From assembly GCA_030770545.1 (NCBI GenBank), contig CM061093.1:2592501-2656500 (forward strand): a DNA stretch of 64,000 nucleotides. Reading direction: 5' to 3'. A model generated the notes under the pieces. The model searched no databases and was not told the DNA's origin. It was given only the letters and a program-made list of their open reading frames with translations. Of the stretch, positions 37,539-50,364 are shown one piece after another. The DNA is from Macropodus opercularis (taxonomy: Eukaryota; Chordata; Actinopteri; Anabantiformes; Osphronemidae). The first letter of the stretch is position 1, and every line of letters starts with the position of its first letter. The translations under genes were made by a program, and so were the position numbers.

Positions 37539-37654
37539 GAGGACATATCATCAGTAGTGTACCTTAGGTTCATCGGGTGTTTCGGCCATTTACCACTAGA
37601 CACCCTCCCCTAAGGGCGGCCCCCTGGGGTGATCAAGTCCCAGGGTATGTCCTC
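37539..37654. other. Three-stem complementary block (unit 2)
   Basis: Same arms as at 34,166. It differs by C to T in CATCGGGCGTTTC, giving CATCGGGTGTTTC. In a small inner GGC/GCC stem this turns a C-G pair into a U-G wobble, which is compatible with, but does not prove, an RNA fold. Confidence 0.45.
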
Positions 37655-38124
37655 TTAGCCAATTGGTTTGTTTTAGAAGTGGCACATTAAATTTAGCGTA
37701 ATCAAGGTTTGAATTGATAGTTAATTTAGATTGATCAGAGTGAATTGGTTAAGTTAAGAAGGTCAATAGGTCAGAATTAAGGTTAAATTGAGTTTCTAGG
37801 TGTAAAGAGTTTAAGTTTTTCTGTCTAGGAGGATTTGGATTCTAAGAGGTCAAAAGGTCAGGTAGGATGAATTAATATTAAGGCCAGATTTGAACTAATT
37901 TTAGTTTTCTCTCTGTCCAGTTGTTCCAGGTGGAGTCCTCTTCTTCAGGAGAGTTGAGATTTCCTGTCCAGGAGGATTTGGATTCCGGGGGTCAAAAGGT
38001 CAGGTAAGGATTTGGATTGAAATTCAATTTAGGGTTAATATTAAAGACCAGATTTGAACTAATTTCTGTTTTTTCTGTCCAATTGTTCCAGGTGGAGTCC
38101 TCTTCTTCCAGTGGGGGTTCCTCC

Positions 38125-38492
38125 GTCAGTCTTCACGTGTGGTGCAGCATGTGCTGTGCATGAGCGGAGCTATCCTCCATAGAAGACTCGGCCACGTTTA
38201 AGGTCCTTGACGCCGTGGACCACCACATCCCGCGTGCTGTCCTAGTGGACCCGGGAGGGCCGTCTACTTACCCCTTGTTCAGGTTGAGATTGGTTGTTGG
38301 CACCGTTAGGTTACTCCAATCTGCCCAGACAAGGTTGAGAGGTGGGTCTCGTCTTCTTCGGTCTTGCCGTTAACGGGAGCGGGACCGGCACTCGGGGAGC
38401 TCCGGGACAAGCTGTCGCCCGCCCGGCTCGACCCGAACGTCGGCCCGCTCCCTCCCCTGAGCACCTCCCCGGTGGAGACGGCGTTCATTCTA
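38125..38492 (+). pseudogene. Possible alpha-tubulin relic (unit 2)
   Basis: Almost identical to the candidate at 34,748, with the same stop and the same frame change. Confidence 0.3.
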
Positions 38493-39032
38493 CGGTGGCT
38501 AGGGGAAAAGGGCCACCCGGGGCAGCGCCCCGAGCAGATAACCCTATCCCCGTCCCCGAGCGCTCCCTCTGGAGAACTACCAGGTTCAGCAAGCGTTGCT
38601 TCACCATCATTCCCCAGTGGAAGGCGCCCATGCTAGCAGGGTCTAGAGTAACCACCCAGGGGGAGTATTCCTGGTGGTGGAGCGTACCTCCAGCTAGTCT
38701 GGAAGCCCCCACGCTTCGACCAGGCTCCCCCCTATGCTAACCTGTCTGCCTACCCCAAGCTGGCTAAGGAATGGTGCTCTGGAGTCGCTGCGGGTCCCTC
38801 GTAGAACTCCCTCTGGGGGTCTCTGGTGTTGAAGCTCTCAAAAGAGCTCAGAGACAGTTCTTCAGAGTCAATCTGGCAGTCTCTGGGGATCTTCAGCGCG
38901 GAGGCCGAGGTTCTCCCGGGTGTACTTGGGGGGCGATTTTCGGGGGGTCTCCATGTTTTGAAGCAGCGTTTTCGGTTATGGTGTCAATTTTGGCAGATGC
39001 ATCATGGGTAATATGCAAATTTTGGGGGCGTG

Positions 39033-39094
39033 GTTAGGGTTAGGGTTAGGGGGGTTAGGGTTAGGGGTTAGGGTTAGGGTTAGGGTTAGGGTTA
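39033..39094 (+). repeat. Interstitial TTAGGG block 3
   Basis: About ten hexamers begin exactly at the GGGGGCGTGGTT end of the GC-rich core, with a GGGGGGTTAGGG variant in third position. The block leads into GTTAGCGTTCAGAGG of the exon-like module. Confidence 0.92.
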
Positions 39095-39323
39095 GCGTTC
39101 AGAGGCTGATTTTTCGTCCTGAGCTCACTTGTTGTGTATTAGGTGCTCCATTCCAGTGGTCTCCATGGGTCTAATGGGTCGCCAGTCAAGGCTGGACCAG
39201 AGCCGAGCTCTAGGTCCGAGGTTATTAAAAACCCTAGTTGGGGCACCTAATGAGTCTGGATTGGTCTTTGATGGGCCAAGAGCTGATTTGGCTATAGGGT
39301 TGGTTCAAAAGTTTGGTCCACAG

Positions 39324-39871
39324 GGAACAGAAAATGGAGCGGAGTTCTACAGGGAAGGAAGCGGAGCACATGGTTATGCCGAGCCGCGACCCCGCCGGGT
39401 TAGGCGTGCCCTCGTATCCCTCCTCCCACTTCCGTCCCGTGGGGGGAAGCGGGAGGGGGACGTAAAGGTAAGTAATAATCCTATTTTAGATTCTAAAGTT
39501 TGTCAAATTTGGTCCACAGGGAGCAGAAGACGGAGCGGAGTTCTACAGGGAAGGAAGCGGAGCACATGGTTATGCCGAGCCGCGACCCCGCCGGGTTAGG
39601 CGTGCCCTCGTATCCCTCCTCCCACTTCCGTCCCGTGGGGGGAAGCGGGAGGGGGACGTAAGGTAAGTGGTTTTGGTTTCTAAAGTTTGTCAAATTTGGT
39701 CCACAGGGAGCAGAAGACGGAGCGGAGTTCTACAGGGAAGGAAGCGGAGCACATGGTTATGCCGAGCCGCGACCCCGCCGGGTTAGGCGTGCCCTCGTAT
39801 CCCTCCTCCCACTTCCGTCCCGTGGGGGGAAGCGGGAGGGGGACGATAAGTGATTGTTTTTTCTTCAGGTA
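39324..39871 (+). repeat. Exon-like tandem repeats, type 1 (unit 2, three copies)
   Basis: Three copies of the ~143-base acceptor/donor-bounded segment, starting near 39,324, 39,520 and 39,707. Unit 1 has four. The copy missing here corresponds to the one in unit 1 preceded by TTGTTGTTTACTGTCC. Confidence 0.5.
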
Positions 39872-40703
39872 AGATTTTCAGGTAGGTTTTCAAAGCTTTT
39901 TGTTTTGAGGAAGGATGTTGGAGGCAGTAACTCTTTTCAGTTATTCGAAGGAACAGGTTGTCCGGGGCTCAGGCGGGTTAGGGGTATTATTTCTATCTCA
40001 ATGACACTCCCCGCCCTTCGTCTTGCGACTAGGCAGTTTGGTATGGAGAGCCAAGGGGTAAGGCACGGGCCGTCGCTTGTCACTCATGTTCCCCGATACT
40101 GAGTTACTTTCAGGAGAGTTGTAGGAGTTTGGAAGAGCTCACTGCGATTCCGAGAAGGCACAGATTGGTATTCCCATGTCCATGCACTTCCGGGTTGCTG
40201 GTGTCTTCCAATCTTAGGTAGGTTCTTTGGTTTGAGCGAGTTGAGATTAGTTTTGAATATAGAGTGGAGCAAACCCCGCTATTCTGAGAGGGCACGGATT
40301 GGTAATTCCGTACACATGCACCTCTGGGTTGCAGGTTTGTCCTTAAGTTTTAGGCTAAAGTTTTTTCAGCTCTTGGACTGGTTATTTTGTTGTTAGGCAT
40401 TAAAGCTAACTGGTTAAGTTTAGGTTAAGTGTTTTAGACTGTCAATCTGATTTTTAGGGGTAGGCACTAAGGTCTAATGGTTAGGGTAAGGAGAGAGCTC
40501 AGGTAGGGTTTAGTTGTAAATAGTGTCGACGGTTAGGGTTAGGCATAGGGACACTAAGGTTAGGGTTAGTAGAAGGCTATGGTTGAGGTTAGATAGAAAC
40601 TGCAGTAATTTAAACTTAGGGTTAGGCATTAAAGAGTAATTGCTAGATTGAGGTTGAATATTTGTTTTATTTTTGGTTGTTGTTCTGTTTAAAACTAAAT
40701 TGT

Positions 40704-40819
40704 GAGGACATATCATCAGTAGTGTACCTTAGGTTCATCGGGTGTTTCGGCCATTTACCACTAGACACCCTCCCCTAAGGGCGGCCCCCTGGGGTGATCA
40801 AGTCCCAGGGTATGTCCTC
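40704..40819. other. Three-stem complementary block (unit 3)
   Basis: Same arms as at 34,166 and the same CATCGGGTGTTTC variant as unit 2. Confidence 0.45.
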
Positions 40820-41289
40820 TTAGCCAATTGGTTTGTTTTAGAAGTGGCACATTAAATTTAGCGTAATCAAGGTTTGAATTGATAGTTAATTTAGATTGAT
40901 CAGAGTGAATTGGTTAAGTTAAGAAGGTCAATAGGTCAGAATTAAGGTTAAATTGAGTTTCTAGGTGTAAAGAGTTTAAGTTTTTCTGTCTAGGAGGATT
41001 TGGATTCTAAGAGGTCAAAAGGTCAGGTAGGATGAATTAATATTAAGGCCAGATTTGAACTAATTTTAGTTTTCTCTCTGTCCAGTTGTTCCAGGTGGAG
41101 TCCTCTTCTTCAGGAGAGTTGAGATTTCCTGTCCAGGAGGATTTGGATTCCGGGGGTCAAAAGGTCAGGTAAGGATTTGGATTGAAATTCAATTTAGGGT
41201 TAATATTAAAGACCAGATTTGAACTAATTTCTGTTTTTTCTGTCCAATTGTTCCAGGTGGAGTCCTCTTCTTCCAGTGGGGGTTCCTCC

Positions 41290-41657
41290 GTCAGTCTTCA
41301 CGTGTGGTGCAGCATGTGCTGTGCATGAGCGGAGCTATCCTCCATAGAAGACTCGGCCACGTTTAAGGTCCTTGACGCCGTGGACCACCACATCCCGCGT
41401 GCTGTCCTAGTGGACCCGGGAGGGCCGTCTACTTACCCCTTGTTCAGGTTGAGATTGGTTGTTGGCACCGTTAGGTTACTCCAATCTGCCCAGACAAGGT
41501 TGAGAGGTGGGTCTCGTCTTCTTCGGTCTTGCCGTTAACGGGAGCGGGACCGGCACTCGGGGAGCTCCGGGACAAGCTGTCGCCCGCCCGGCTCGACCCG
41601 AACGTCGGCCCGCTCCCTCCCCTGAGCACCTCCCCGGTGGAGACGGCGTTCATTCTA
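41290..41657 (+). pseudogene. Possible alpha-tubulin relic (unit 3)
   Basis: Near-identical copy of the candidate at 34,748, with the same disruptions. Confidence 0.3.
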
Positions 41658-42196
41658 CGGTGGCTAGGGGAAAAGGGCCACCCGGGGCAGCGCCCCGAGC
41701 GGATAACCCTATCCCCGTCCCCGAGCGCTCCCTCTGGAGAACTACCAGGTTCAGCAAGCGTTGCTTCACCATCATTCCCCAGTGGAAGGCGCCCATGCTA
41801 GCAGGGTCTAGAGTAACCACCCAGGGGGAGTATTCCTGGTGGTGGAGCGTACCTCCAGCTAGTCTGGAAGCCCCCACGCTTCGACCAGGCTCCCCCCTAT
41901 GCTAACCTGTCTGCCTACCCCAAGCTGGCTAAGGAATGGTGCTCTGGAGTCGCTGCGGGTCCCTCGTAGAACTCCCTCTGGGGGTCTCTGGTGTTGAAGC
42001 TCTCAAAAGAGCTCAGAGACAGTTCTTCAGAGTCAATCTGGCAGTCTCTGGGGATCTTCAGCGCGGAGGCCGAGGTTCTCCCGGGTGTACTTGGGGGGCG
42101 ATTTTCGGGGGGTCTCCATGTTTTGAAGCAGCGTTTTCGGTTATGGTGTCAATTTTGGCAGATGCATCATGGGTAATATGCAAATTTTGGGGGCGT

Positions 42197-42254
42197 GGTT
42201 AGGGTTAGGGTTAGGGGGGTTAGGGTTAGGGTTAGGGTTAGGGTTAGGGTTAGG
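42197..42254 (+). repeat. Interstitial TTAGGG block 4
   Basis: About nine hexamers start at the same GGGGGCGTGGTT point as block 3 and share its early GGGGGGTTAGGG variant. The block then passes into TTAGGTGTATGAG of module A. Confidence 0.92.
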
Positions 42255-42829
42255 TGTATGAGTTTTTTCTCAATGACTCCCCCCACTCTAGTCCTTTAGA
42301 GTAGAGCAGTTTGGTGTGGAGAGCCAAGGGCAAGGCACGGGCCGACGCTTGTCACTCATGTTCCTCGATACTTGAGTTACTCTTGTGTTTTGCAGATTCC
42401 TTTATATGGTCAAAGCGTCCTCTGCAGCCCCCAGGAGGCCGTGAGACAGCTGCAAAGGGTGAGCTTTGCCATTTTTTTGGATTTGTTCCTCCTCGTTTGA
42501 TTGCTTTTGGTCTTAGAGACATTTTCAAGTTCTCCGTTTGGGATTTCAATCGTTAGGTTTAGGCATAGGGATCCCACGGTTAGGTTTAGGGGAATGCCCA
42601 GGTGAGGGATAAGGGTTAAATGAGTCGTTATAGTCCTAGTTTGGGGACTGACGGTTAGGTTTAGGCATGAGGGCCCTATGGTTAGGGTTAGTAGGAAGCC
42701 AAGGTTGAGGTTAAGCTGTTGCTAATGTGCCAGGTTGGGTTTAGGCATTGAGTTCTACTTGTTAGGTTTAGGATAAGTCCCATGTTAGGGTTTAGACAGT
42801 TTGGTCTAAGTTAGTTTGAACTAAATTGT

Positions 42830-42945
42830 GAGGACATATCATCAGTAGTGTACCTTAGGTTCATCGGGCGTTTCGGCCATTTACCACTAGACACCCTCCC
42901 CTAAGGGCGGCCCCCTGGGGTGATCAAGTCCCAGGGTATGTCCTC
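42830..42945. other. Three-stem complementary block (unit 4)
   Basis: Identical arms to 34,166, with CATCGGGCGTTTC as in unit 1. Confidence 0.45.
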
Positions 42946-43414
42946 TTAGCCAATTGGTTTGTTTTAGAAGTGGCACATTAAATTTAGCGTAATCAAGGTT
43001 TGAATTGATAGTTAATTTAGATTGATCAGAGTGAATTGGTTAAGTTAAGAAGGTCAATAGTTCAGAATTAAAGTTAAAATGAGTTTCTAGGTGTAAAGAG
43101 TTTAAGTTTTTCTGTCTAGGAGGATTTGGATTCTAAGAGGTCAAAAGGTCAGGTAGGATGAATTAATATTAAGGCCAGATTTGAACTAATTTTAGTTTTC
43201 TCTCTGTCCAGTTGTTCCAGGTGGAGTCCTCTTCTTCAGGAGAGTTGAGATTTCCTGTCCAGGAGGATTTGAATTCCGGGGGTCAAAAGGTCAGGTAAGG
43301 ATTTGGATTAAATTTAATGTAGGGTTAATATTAAAGACCAGATTTGAACTAATTTCTGTTTTTTCTGTCCAATTGTTCCAGGTGGAGTCCTCTTCTTCCA
43401 GTGGGGGTTCCTCC

Positions 43415-43782
43415 GTCAGTCTTCTCGTGTGGTGCAGCATGTGCTGTGCATGAGCGGAGCTATCCTCCATAGAAGACTCGGCCACGTTTAAGGTCCTTGA
43501 CGCCGTGGACCACCACATCCCGCGTGCTGTCCTAGTGGACCCGGGAGGGCCGTCTACTTACCCCTTGTTCAGGTTGAGATTGGTTGTTGGCACCGTTAGG
43601 TTACTCCAATCTGCCCAGACAAGGTTGAGAGGTGGGTCTCGTCTTCTTCGGTCTTGCCGTTAACGGGAGCGGGACCGGCACTCGGGGAGCTCCGGGACAA
43701 GCTGTCGCCCGCCCGGCTCGACCCGAACGTCGGCTCGCTCCCTCCCCTGAGCACCTCCCCGGTGGAGACGGCGCTCATTCTA
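43415..43782 (+). pseudogene. Possible alpha-tubulin relic (unit 4)
   Basis: Copy of the candidate at 34,748 with a few substitutions; for example the first motif reads VSLLV and CGTTCATTCTA becomes CGCTCATTCTA. Confidence 0.28.
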
Positions 43783-44674
43783 CGGTGGCTAGGGGAAAAG
43801 GGCCACCCGGGGCAGCGCCCCGAGCGGATAACCCTATCCCCGTCCCCGAGCGCTCCCTCTGGAGAACTACCAGGTTCAGCAAGCGTTGCTTCACCATCAT
43901 TCCCCAGTGGAAGGCGCCCATGCTAGCAGGGTCTAGAGTAACCACCCAGGGGGAGTATTCCTGGTGGTGGAGCGTACCTCCAGCTAGTCTGGAAGCCCCC
44001 ACGCTTCGACCAGGCTCCCCCCTATGCTAACCTGTCTGCCTACCCCAAGCTGGCTAAGGAATGGTGCTCTGGAGTCGCTGCGGGTCCCTCGTAGAACTCC
44101 CTCTGGGGGTCTCTGTGTTGAAGCTCTCAAAAGAGCTCAGAGACAGTTCTTCAGAGTCAATCTGGCAGTCTCTGGGGATCTTCAGCGCGGAGGCCGAGGT
44201 TCTCCCGGGTGTACTTGGGGGGCGATTTTCGGGGGGTCTCCATGTTTTGAAGCAGCGTTTTCGGTTATGGTGTCAATTTTTGCAGATGCATCATGGGTAA
44301 TATGCAAATTTTTAGGGGCGTGGTTGGACTTCCGGGTTAGAATTGGCGTTAGGGTTAGGGTTAGCGTTCTCAGCTAGGGTTAGGGTTAGGGTTTTTAGGT
44401 CTGTTTTCTGAAAGCTAAGGGCTAATTTGTTGAGTTTAGCATTGTATTAGCTGCCCCAGTCCATTGGTGTATCGTAGGTCTGATGGGTCGCCGGTCAGGG
44501 CTAGACCAGAACCGAGTTCTAGGTCTTGGGTCATTTGGACACCTAGGGTGAGGCACCTAATGATTATTGGATTTAAGTTGAGCTAATTGAATTTAAACTA
44601 GACTGGACTGATGTGGTTGTCCAAGTTCCCAGGGTTCGGTGTCCTTTTCCGTTATTTCCTCTTCATCCTTGTAG

Positions 44675-45483
44675 GTCTTGGTGCCACACCACGAGGAGCA
44701 GAATCGGAAAGGAGTTCCGCAGGGAAAGGAAGTGGGTGTACATCGTTATACTAACACCACAACCCCGCCGGATTAGGCGCCACCTGCATCCCTCCTCCCT
44801 CTTCCGTCCCGTGGGGGGAAGTGGGAGGTTGGAGGAGAAAAAAAGAGAAAAATAGGGGGTGAGTTCCTTAGGTGTCTTTTTCCATGGCTTTCTTCTGTTT
44901 TTAGGTTTCCCGGGCCCTCACCACGAGGAGCAGAATCGGAAAGGAGTTCCGCAGGGAAAGGAAGTGGGTGTACATCGTTATACTAACACCACAACCCCGC
45001 CGGATTAGGCGCCACCTGCATCCCTCCTCCCTCTTCCGTCCCGTGGGGGGAAGTGGGAGGTTGGAGGAGAAAAAAGAAAAAGTGAGTCCATTAGGTGTGT
45101 TTTCCTGGATCTTCTGTCTTTAGGTTTCCCGGGCCCTCACCACGAGGAGCAGAATCGGAAAGGAGTTCCGCAGGGAAAGGAAGTGGGTGTACATCGTTAT
45201 ACTAACACCACAACCCCGCCGGATTAGGCGCCACCTGCATCCCTCCCCCCTCTTCCGTCCCGTGGGGGGAAGTGGGAGGTTGGAGGAAAAAATCCATGTG
45301 TCTTCTGTTTTTTAGGTTTTTCAGGCCCTCGCCACGAGGAGCAGAATCGGAAAGGAGTTCCGCAGGGATAGGAAGTGGGTGTACATCGTTATACTAACAC
45401 CACAACCCCGCCGGATTAGGCGCCACCTGCATCCCTCCTCCCTCTTCCGTCCCGTGGGGGGAAGATGGAGGTTGGAGGTACTT
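44675..45483 (+). repeat. Exon-like tandem repeats, type 2 (unit 4, four copies)
   Basis: Four copies of a ~170-180-base segment start at 44,675, 44,905, 45,124 and 45,316. Each follows a pyrimidine-rich acceptor (CTTCTGTTTTTAG type), and copies 1, 2 and 4 precede a GTGAGT donor. They align with the type-1 segments through GGAGCAGAA, CCCCGCCGG and TTCCGTCCCGTGGGGGGAAG, but a one-base indel within the aligned region means the two types do not keep a common reading frame. That argues against a conserved protein. Gaps between copies are ~40-46 bases where a donor exists, very short for introns. Confidence 0.5.
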
Positions 45484-46120
45484 GTGAGTAACTCTTTTTT
45501 AGTTTTCAGAGGAACAGGTTGTCCGATGGCTCTGGCTGGGTTAGGTGTATGAGTTTTTTCTCAATGACTCCCCCCACTCTAGTCCTTTAGAGTAGAGCAG
45601 TTTGGTGTGGAGAGCCAAGGGCAAGGCACGGGCCGACGCTTGTCACTCATGTTCCTCGATACTTGAGTTACTCTTGTGTTTTGCAGATTCCTTTATATGG
45701 TCAAAGCGTCCTCTGCAGCCCCCAGGAGGCCGTGAGACAGCTGCAAAGGGTGAGCTTTGCCATTTTTTTGGATTTGTTCCTCCTCGTTTGATTGCTTTTG
45801 GTCTTAGAGACATTTTCAAGTTCTCCGTTTGGGATTTCAATCGTTAGGTTTAGGCATAGGGATCCCACGGTTAGGTTTAGGGGAATGCCCAGGTGAGGGA
45901 TAAGGGTTAAATGAGTCGTTATAGTCCTAGTTTGGGGACTGACGGTTAGGTTTAGGCATGAGGGCCCTATGGTTAGGGTTAGTAGGAAGCCAAGGTTGAG
46001 GTTAAGCTGTTGCTAATGTGCCAGGTTGGGTTTAGGCATTGAGTTCTACTTGTTAGGTTTAGGATAAGTCCCATGTTAGGGTTTAGACAGTTTGGTCTAA
46101 GTTAGTTTGAACTAAATTGT

Positions 46121-46236
46121 GAGGACATATCATCAGTAGTGTACCTTAGGTTCATCGGGCGTTTCGGCCATTTACCACTAGACACCCTCCCCTAAGGGCG
46201 GCCCCCTGGGGTGATCAAGTCCCAGGGTATGTCCTC
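46121..46236. other. Three-stem complementary block (unit 5)
   Basis: Identical to the block in unit 4. Confidence 0.45.
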
Positions 46237-46705
46237 TTAGCCAATTGGTTTGTTTTAGAAGTGGCACATTAAATTTAGCGTAATCAAGGTTTGAATTGAT
46301 AGTTAATTTAGATTGATCAGAGTGAATTGGTTAAGTTAAGAAGGTCAATAGTTCAGAATTAAAGTTAAAATGAGTTTCTAGGTGTAAAGAGTTTAAGTTT
46401 TTCTGTCTAGGAGGATTTGGATTCTAAGAGGTCAAAAGGTCAGGTAGGATGAATTAATATTAAGGCCAGATTTGAACTAATTTTAGTTTTCTCTCTGTCC
46501 AGTTGTTCCAGGTGGAGTCCTCTTCTTCAGGAGAGTTGAGATTTCCTGTCCAGGAGGATTTGAATTCCGGGGGTCAAAAGGTCAGGTAAGGATTTGGATT
46601 AAATTTAATGTAGGGTTAATATTAAAGACCAGATTTGAACTAATTTCTGTTTTTTCTGTCCAATTGTTCCAGGTGGAGTCCTCTTCTTCCAGTGGGGGTT
46701 CCTCC

Positions 46706-47073
46706 GTCAGTCTTCTCGTGTGGTGCAGCATGTGCTGTGCATGAGCGGAGCTATCCTCCATAGAAGACTCGGCCACGTTTAAGGTCCTTGACGCCGTGGA
46801 CCACCACATCCCGCGTGCTGTCCTAGTGGACCCGGGAGGGCCGTCTACTTACCCCTTGTTCAGGTTGAGATTGGTTGTTGGCACCGTTAGGTTACTCCAA
46901 TCTGCCCAGACAAGGTTGAGAGGTGGGTCTCGTCTTCTTCGGTCTTGCCGTTAACGGGAGCGGGACCGGCACTCGGGGAGCTCCGGGACAAGCTGTCGCC
47001 CGCCCGGCTCGACCCGAACGTCGGCTCGCTCCCTCCCCTGAGCACCTCCCCGGTGGAGACGGCGCTCATTCTA
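46706..47073 (+). pseudogene. Possible alpha-tubulin relic (unit 5)
   Basis: Identical in the compared motifs to the unit 4 copy. Confidence 0.28.
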
Positions 47074-47965
47074 CGGTGGCTAGGGGAAAAGGGCCACCCG
47101 GGGCAGCGCCCCGAGCGGATAACCCTATCCCCGTCCCCGAGCGCTCCCTCTGGAGAACTACCAGGTTCAGCAAGCGTTGCTTCACCATCATTCCCCAGTG
47201 GAAGGCGCCCATGCTAGCAGGGTCTAGAGTAACCACCCAGGGGGAGTATTCCTGGTGGTGGAGCGTACCTCCAGCTAGTCTGGAAGCCCCCACGCTTCGA
47301 CCAGGCTCCCCCCTATGCTAACCTGTCTGCCTACCCCAAGCTGGCTAAGGAATGGTGCTCTGGAGTCGCTGCGGGTCCCTCGTAGAACTCCCTCTGGGGG
47401 TCTCTGTGTTGAAGCTCTCAAAAGAGCTCAGAGACAGTTCTTCAGAGTCAATCTGGCAGTCTCTGGGGATCTTCAGCGCGGAGGCCGAGGTTCTCCCGGG
47501 TGTACTTGGGGGGCGATTTTCGGGGGGTCTCCATGTTTTGAAGCAGCGTTTTCGGTTATGGTGTCAATTTTTGCAGATGCATCATGGGTAATATGCAAAT
47601 TTTTAGGGGCGTGGTTGGACTTCCGGGTTAGAATTGGCGTTAGGGTTAGGGTTAGCGTTCTCAGCTAGGGTTAGGGTTAGGGTTTTTAGGTCTGTTTTCT
47701 GAAAGCTAAGGGCTAATTTGTTGAGTTTAGCATTGTATTAGCTGCCCCAGTCCATTGGTGTATCGTAGGTCTGATGGGTCGCCGGTCAGGGCTAGACCAG
47801 AACCGAGTTCTAGGTCTTGGGTCATTTGGACACCTAGGGTGAGGCACCTAATGATTATTGGATTTAAGTTGAGCTAATTGAATTTAAACTAGACTGGACT
47901 GATGTGGTTGTCCAAGTTCCCAGGGTTCGGTGTCCTTTTCCGTTATTTCCTCTTCATCCTTGTAG

Positions 47966-48774
47966 GTCTTGGTGCCACACCACGAGGAGCAGAATCGGAA
48001 AGGAGTTCCGCAGGGAAAGGAAGTGGGTGTACATCGTTATACTAACACCACAACCCCGCCGGATTAGGCGCCACCTGCATCCCTCCTCCCTCTTCCGTCC
48101 CGTGGGGGGAAGTGGGAGGTTGGAGGAGAAAAAAAGAGAAAAATAGGGGGTGAGTTCCTTAGGTGTCTTTTTCCATGGCTTTCTTCTGTTTTTAGGTTTC
48201 CCGGGCCCTCACCACGAGGAGCAGAATCGGAAAGGAGTTCCGCAGGGAAAGGAAGTGGGTGTACATCGTTATACTAACACCACAACCCCGCCGGATTAGG
48301 CGCCACCTGCATCCCTCCTCCCTCTTCCGTCCCGTGGGGGGAAGTGGGAGGTTGGAGGAGAAAAAAGAAAAAGTGAGTCCATTAGGTGTGTTTTCCTGGA
48401 TCTTCTGTCTTTAGGTTTCCCGGGCCCTCACCACGAGGAGCAGAATCGGAAAGGAGTTCCGCAGGGAAAGGAAGTGGGTGTACATCGTTATACTAACACC
48501 ACAACCCCGCCGGATTAGGCGCCACCTGCATCCCTCCCCCCTCTTCCGTCCCGTGGGGGGAAGTGGGAGGTTGGAGGAAAAAATCCATGTGTCTTCTGTT
48601 TTTTAGGTTTTTCAGGCCCTCGCCACGAGGAGCAGAATCGGAAAGGAGTTCCGCAGGGATAGGAAGTGGGTGTACATCGTTATACTAACACCACAACCCC
48701 GCCGGATTAGGCGCCACCTGCATCCCTCCTCCCTCTTCCGTCCCGTGGGGGGAAGATGGAGGTTGGAGGTACTT
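47966..48774 (+). repeat. Exon-like tandem repeats, type 2 (unit 5, four copies)
   Basis: Copy of the series at 44,675, shifted by 3,291 bp, with the same splice-type signals and the same missing donor after the third copy. Confidence 0.5.
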
Positions 48775-49411
48775 GTGAGTAACTCTTTTTTAGTTTTCAG
48801 AGGAACAGGTTGTCCGATGGCTCTGGCTGGGTTAGGTGTATGAGTTTTTTCTCAATGACTCCCCCCACTCTAGTCCTTTAGAGTAGAGCAGTTTGGTGTG
48901 GAGAGCCAAGGGCAAGGCACGGGCCGACGCTTGTCACTCATGTTCCTCGATACTTGAGTTACTCTTGTGTTTTGCAGATTCCTTTATATGGTCAAAGCGT
49001 CCTCTGCAGCCCCCAGGAGGCCGTGAGACAGCTGCAAAGGGTGAGCTTTGCCATTTTTTTGGATTTGTTCCTCCTCGTTTGATTGCTTTTGGTCTTAGAG
49101 ACATTTTCAAGTTCTCCGTTTGGGATTTCAATCGTTAGGTTTAGGCATAGGGATCCCACGGTTAGGTTTAGGGGAATGCCCAGGTGAGGGATAAGGGTTA
49201 AATGAGTCGTTATAGTCCTAGTTTGGGGACTGACGGTTAGGTTTAGGCATGAGGGCCCTATGGTTAGGGTTAGTAGGAAGCCAAGGTTGAGGTTAAGCTG
49301 TTGCTAATGTGCCAGGTTGGGTTTAGGCATTGAGTTCTACTTGTTAGGTTTAGGATAAGTCCCATGTTAGGGTTTAGACAGTTTGGTCTAAGTTAGTTTG
49401 AACTAAATTGT

Positions 49412-49527
49412 GAGGACATATCATCAGTAGTGTACCTTAGGTTCATCGGGCGTTTCGGCCATTTACCACTAGACACCCTCCCCTAAGGGCGGCCCCCTGG
49501 GGTGATCAAGTCCCAGGGTATGTCCTC
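49412..49527. other. Three-stem complementary block (unit 6)
   Basis: Identical to the block in units 4 and 5. Confidence 0.45.
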
Positions 49528-49996
49528 TTAGCCAATTGGTTTGTTTTAGAAGTGGCACATTAAATTTAGCGTAATCAAGGTTTGAATTGATAGTTAATTT
49601 AGATTGATCAGAGTGAATTGGTTAAGTTAAGAAGGTCAATAGTTCAGAATTAAAGTTAAAATGAGTTTCTAGGTGTAAAGAGTTTAAGTTTTTCTGTCTA
49701 GGAGGATTTGGATTCTAAGAGGTCAAAAGGTCAGGTAGGATGAATTAATATTAAGGCCAGATTTGAACTAATTTTAGTTTTCTCTCTGTCCAGTTGTTCC
49801 AGGTGGAGTCCTCTTCTTCAGGAGAGTTGAGATTTCCTGTCCAGGAGGATTTGAATTCCGGGGGTCAAAAGGTCAGGTAAGGATTTGGATTAAATTTAAT
49901 GTAGGGTTAATATTAAAGACCAGATTTGAACTAATTTCTGTTTTTTCTGTCCAATTGTTCCAGGTGGAGTCCTCTTCTTCCAGTGGGGGTTCCTCC

Positions 49997-50364
49997 GTCA
50001 GTCTTCTCGTGTGGTGCAGCATGTGCTGTGCATGAGCGGAGCTATCCTCCATAGAAGACTCGGCCACGTTTAAGGTCCTTGACGCCGTGGACCACCACAT
50101 CCCGCGTGCTGTCCTAGTGGACCCGGGAGGGCCGTCTACTTACCCCTTGTTCAGGTTGAGATTGGTTGTTGGCACCGTTAGGTTACTCCAATCTGCCCAG
50201 ACAAGGTTGAGAGGTGGGTCTCGTCTTCTTCGGTCTTGCCGTTAACGGGAGCGGGACCGGCACTCGGGGAGCTCCGGGACAAGCTGTCGCCCGCCCGGCT
50301 CGACCCGAACGTCGGCTCGCTCCCTCCCCTGAGCACCTCCCCGGTGGAGACGGCGCTCATTCTA
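49997..50364 (+). pseudogene. Possible alpha-tubulin relic (unit 6)
   Basis: Copy of the unit 4 version with the same disruptions. Confidence 0.28.

Larger units (their letters stand above)
36816..39980. repeat. Subtelomeric unit 2
   Basis: Unit 2 starts with a diverged form of module A (GGCGGGTTAGGGGTATTATT onward, 36,816-37,530) that keeps the GGAGAGCCAAGG and GTCACTCATGTTCC boxes. It then repeats the three-stem block, splice-like segments, GC-rich core and type-1 exon-like series. Between core and exon-like series it has a TTAGGG block where unit 1 has only short degenerate telomere words. The core starts 3,377 bp after that of unit 1. Confidence 0.85.
39981..42196. repeat. Subtelomeric unit 3 (short)
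   Basis: Same order as unit 2 (diverged module A, three-stem block, splice-like segments, GC-rich core), but it lacks the exon-like series. The core runs straight into TTAGGG repeats and then into module A of unit 4, which shortens the spacing to the next core to 2,125 bp. Confidence 0.85.
42255..45540. repeat. Subtelomeric unit 4
   Basis: Contains the undiverged form of module A, the three-stem block, splice-like segments and GC-rich core, then a different downstream module (from about 44,396) with a second type of exon-like series. The ORFs in this unit match those of the other units in position and disruption. Confidence 0.85.
45541..48831. repeat. Subtelomeric unit 5
   Basis: A 3,291-bp repeat of unit 4 that looks virtually identical wherever I compared it, including the type-2 exon-like series. 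Confidence 0.9.
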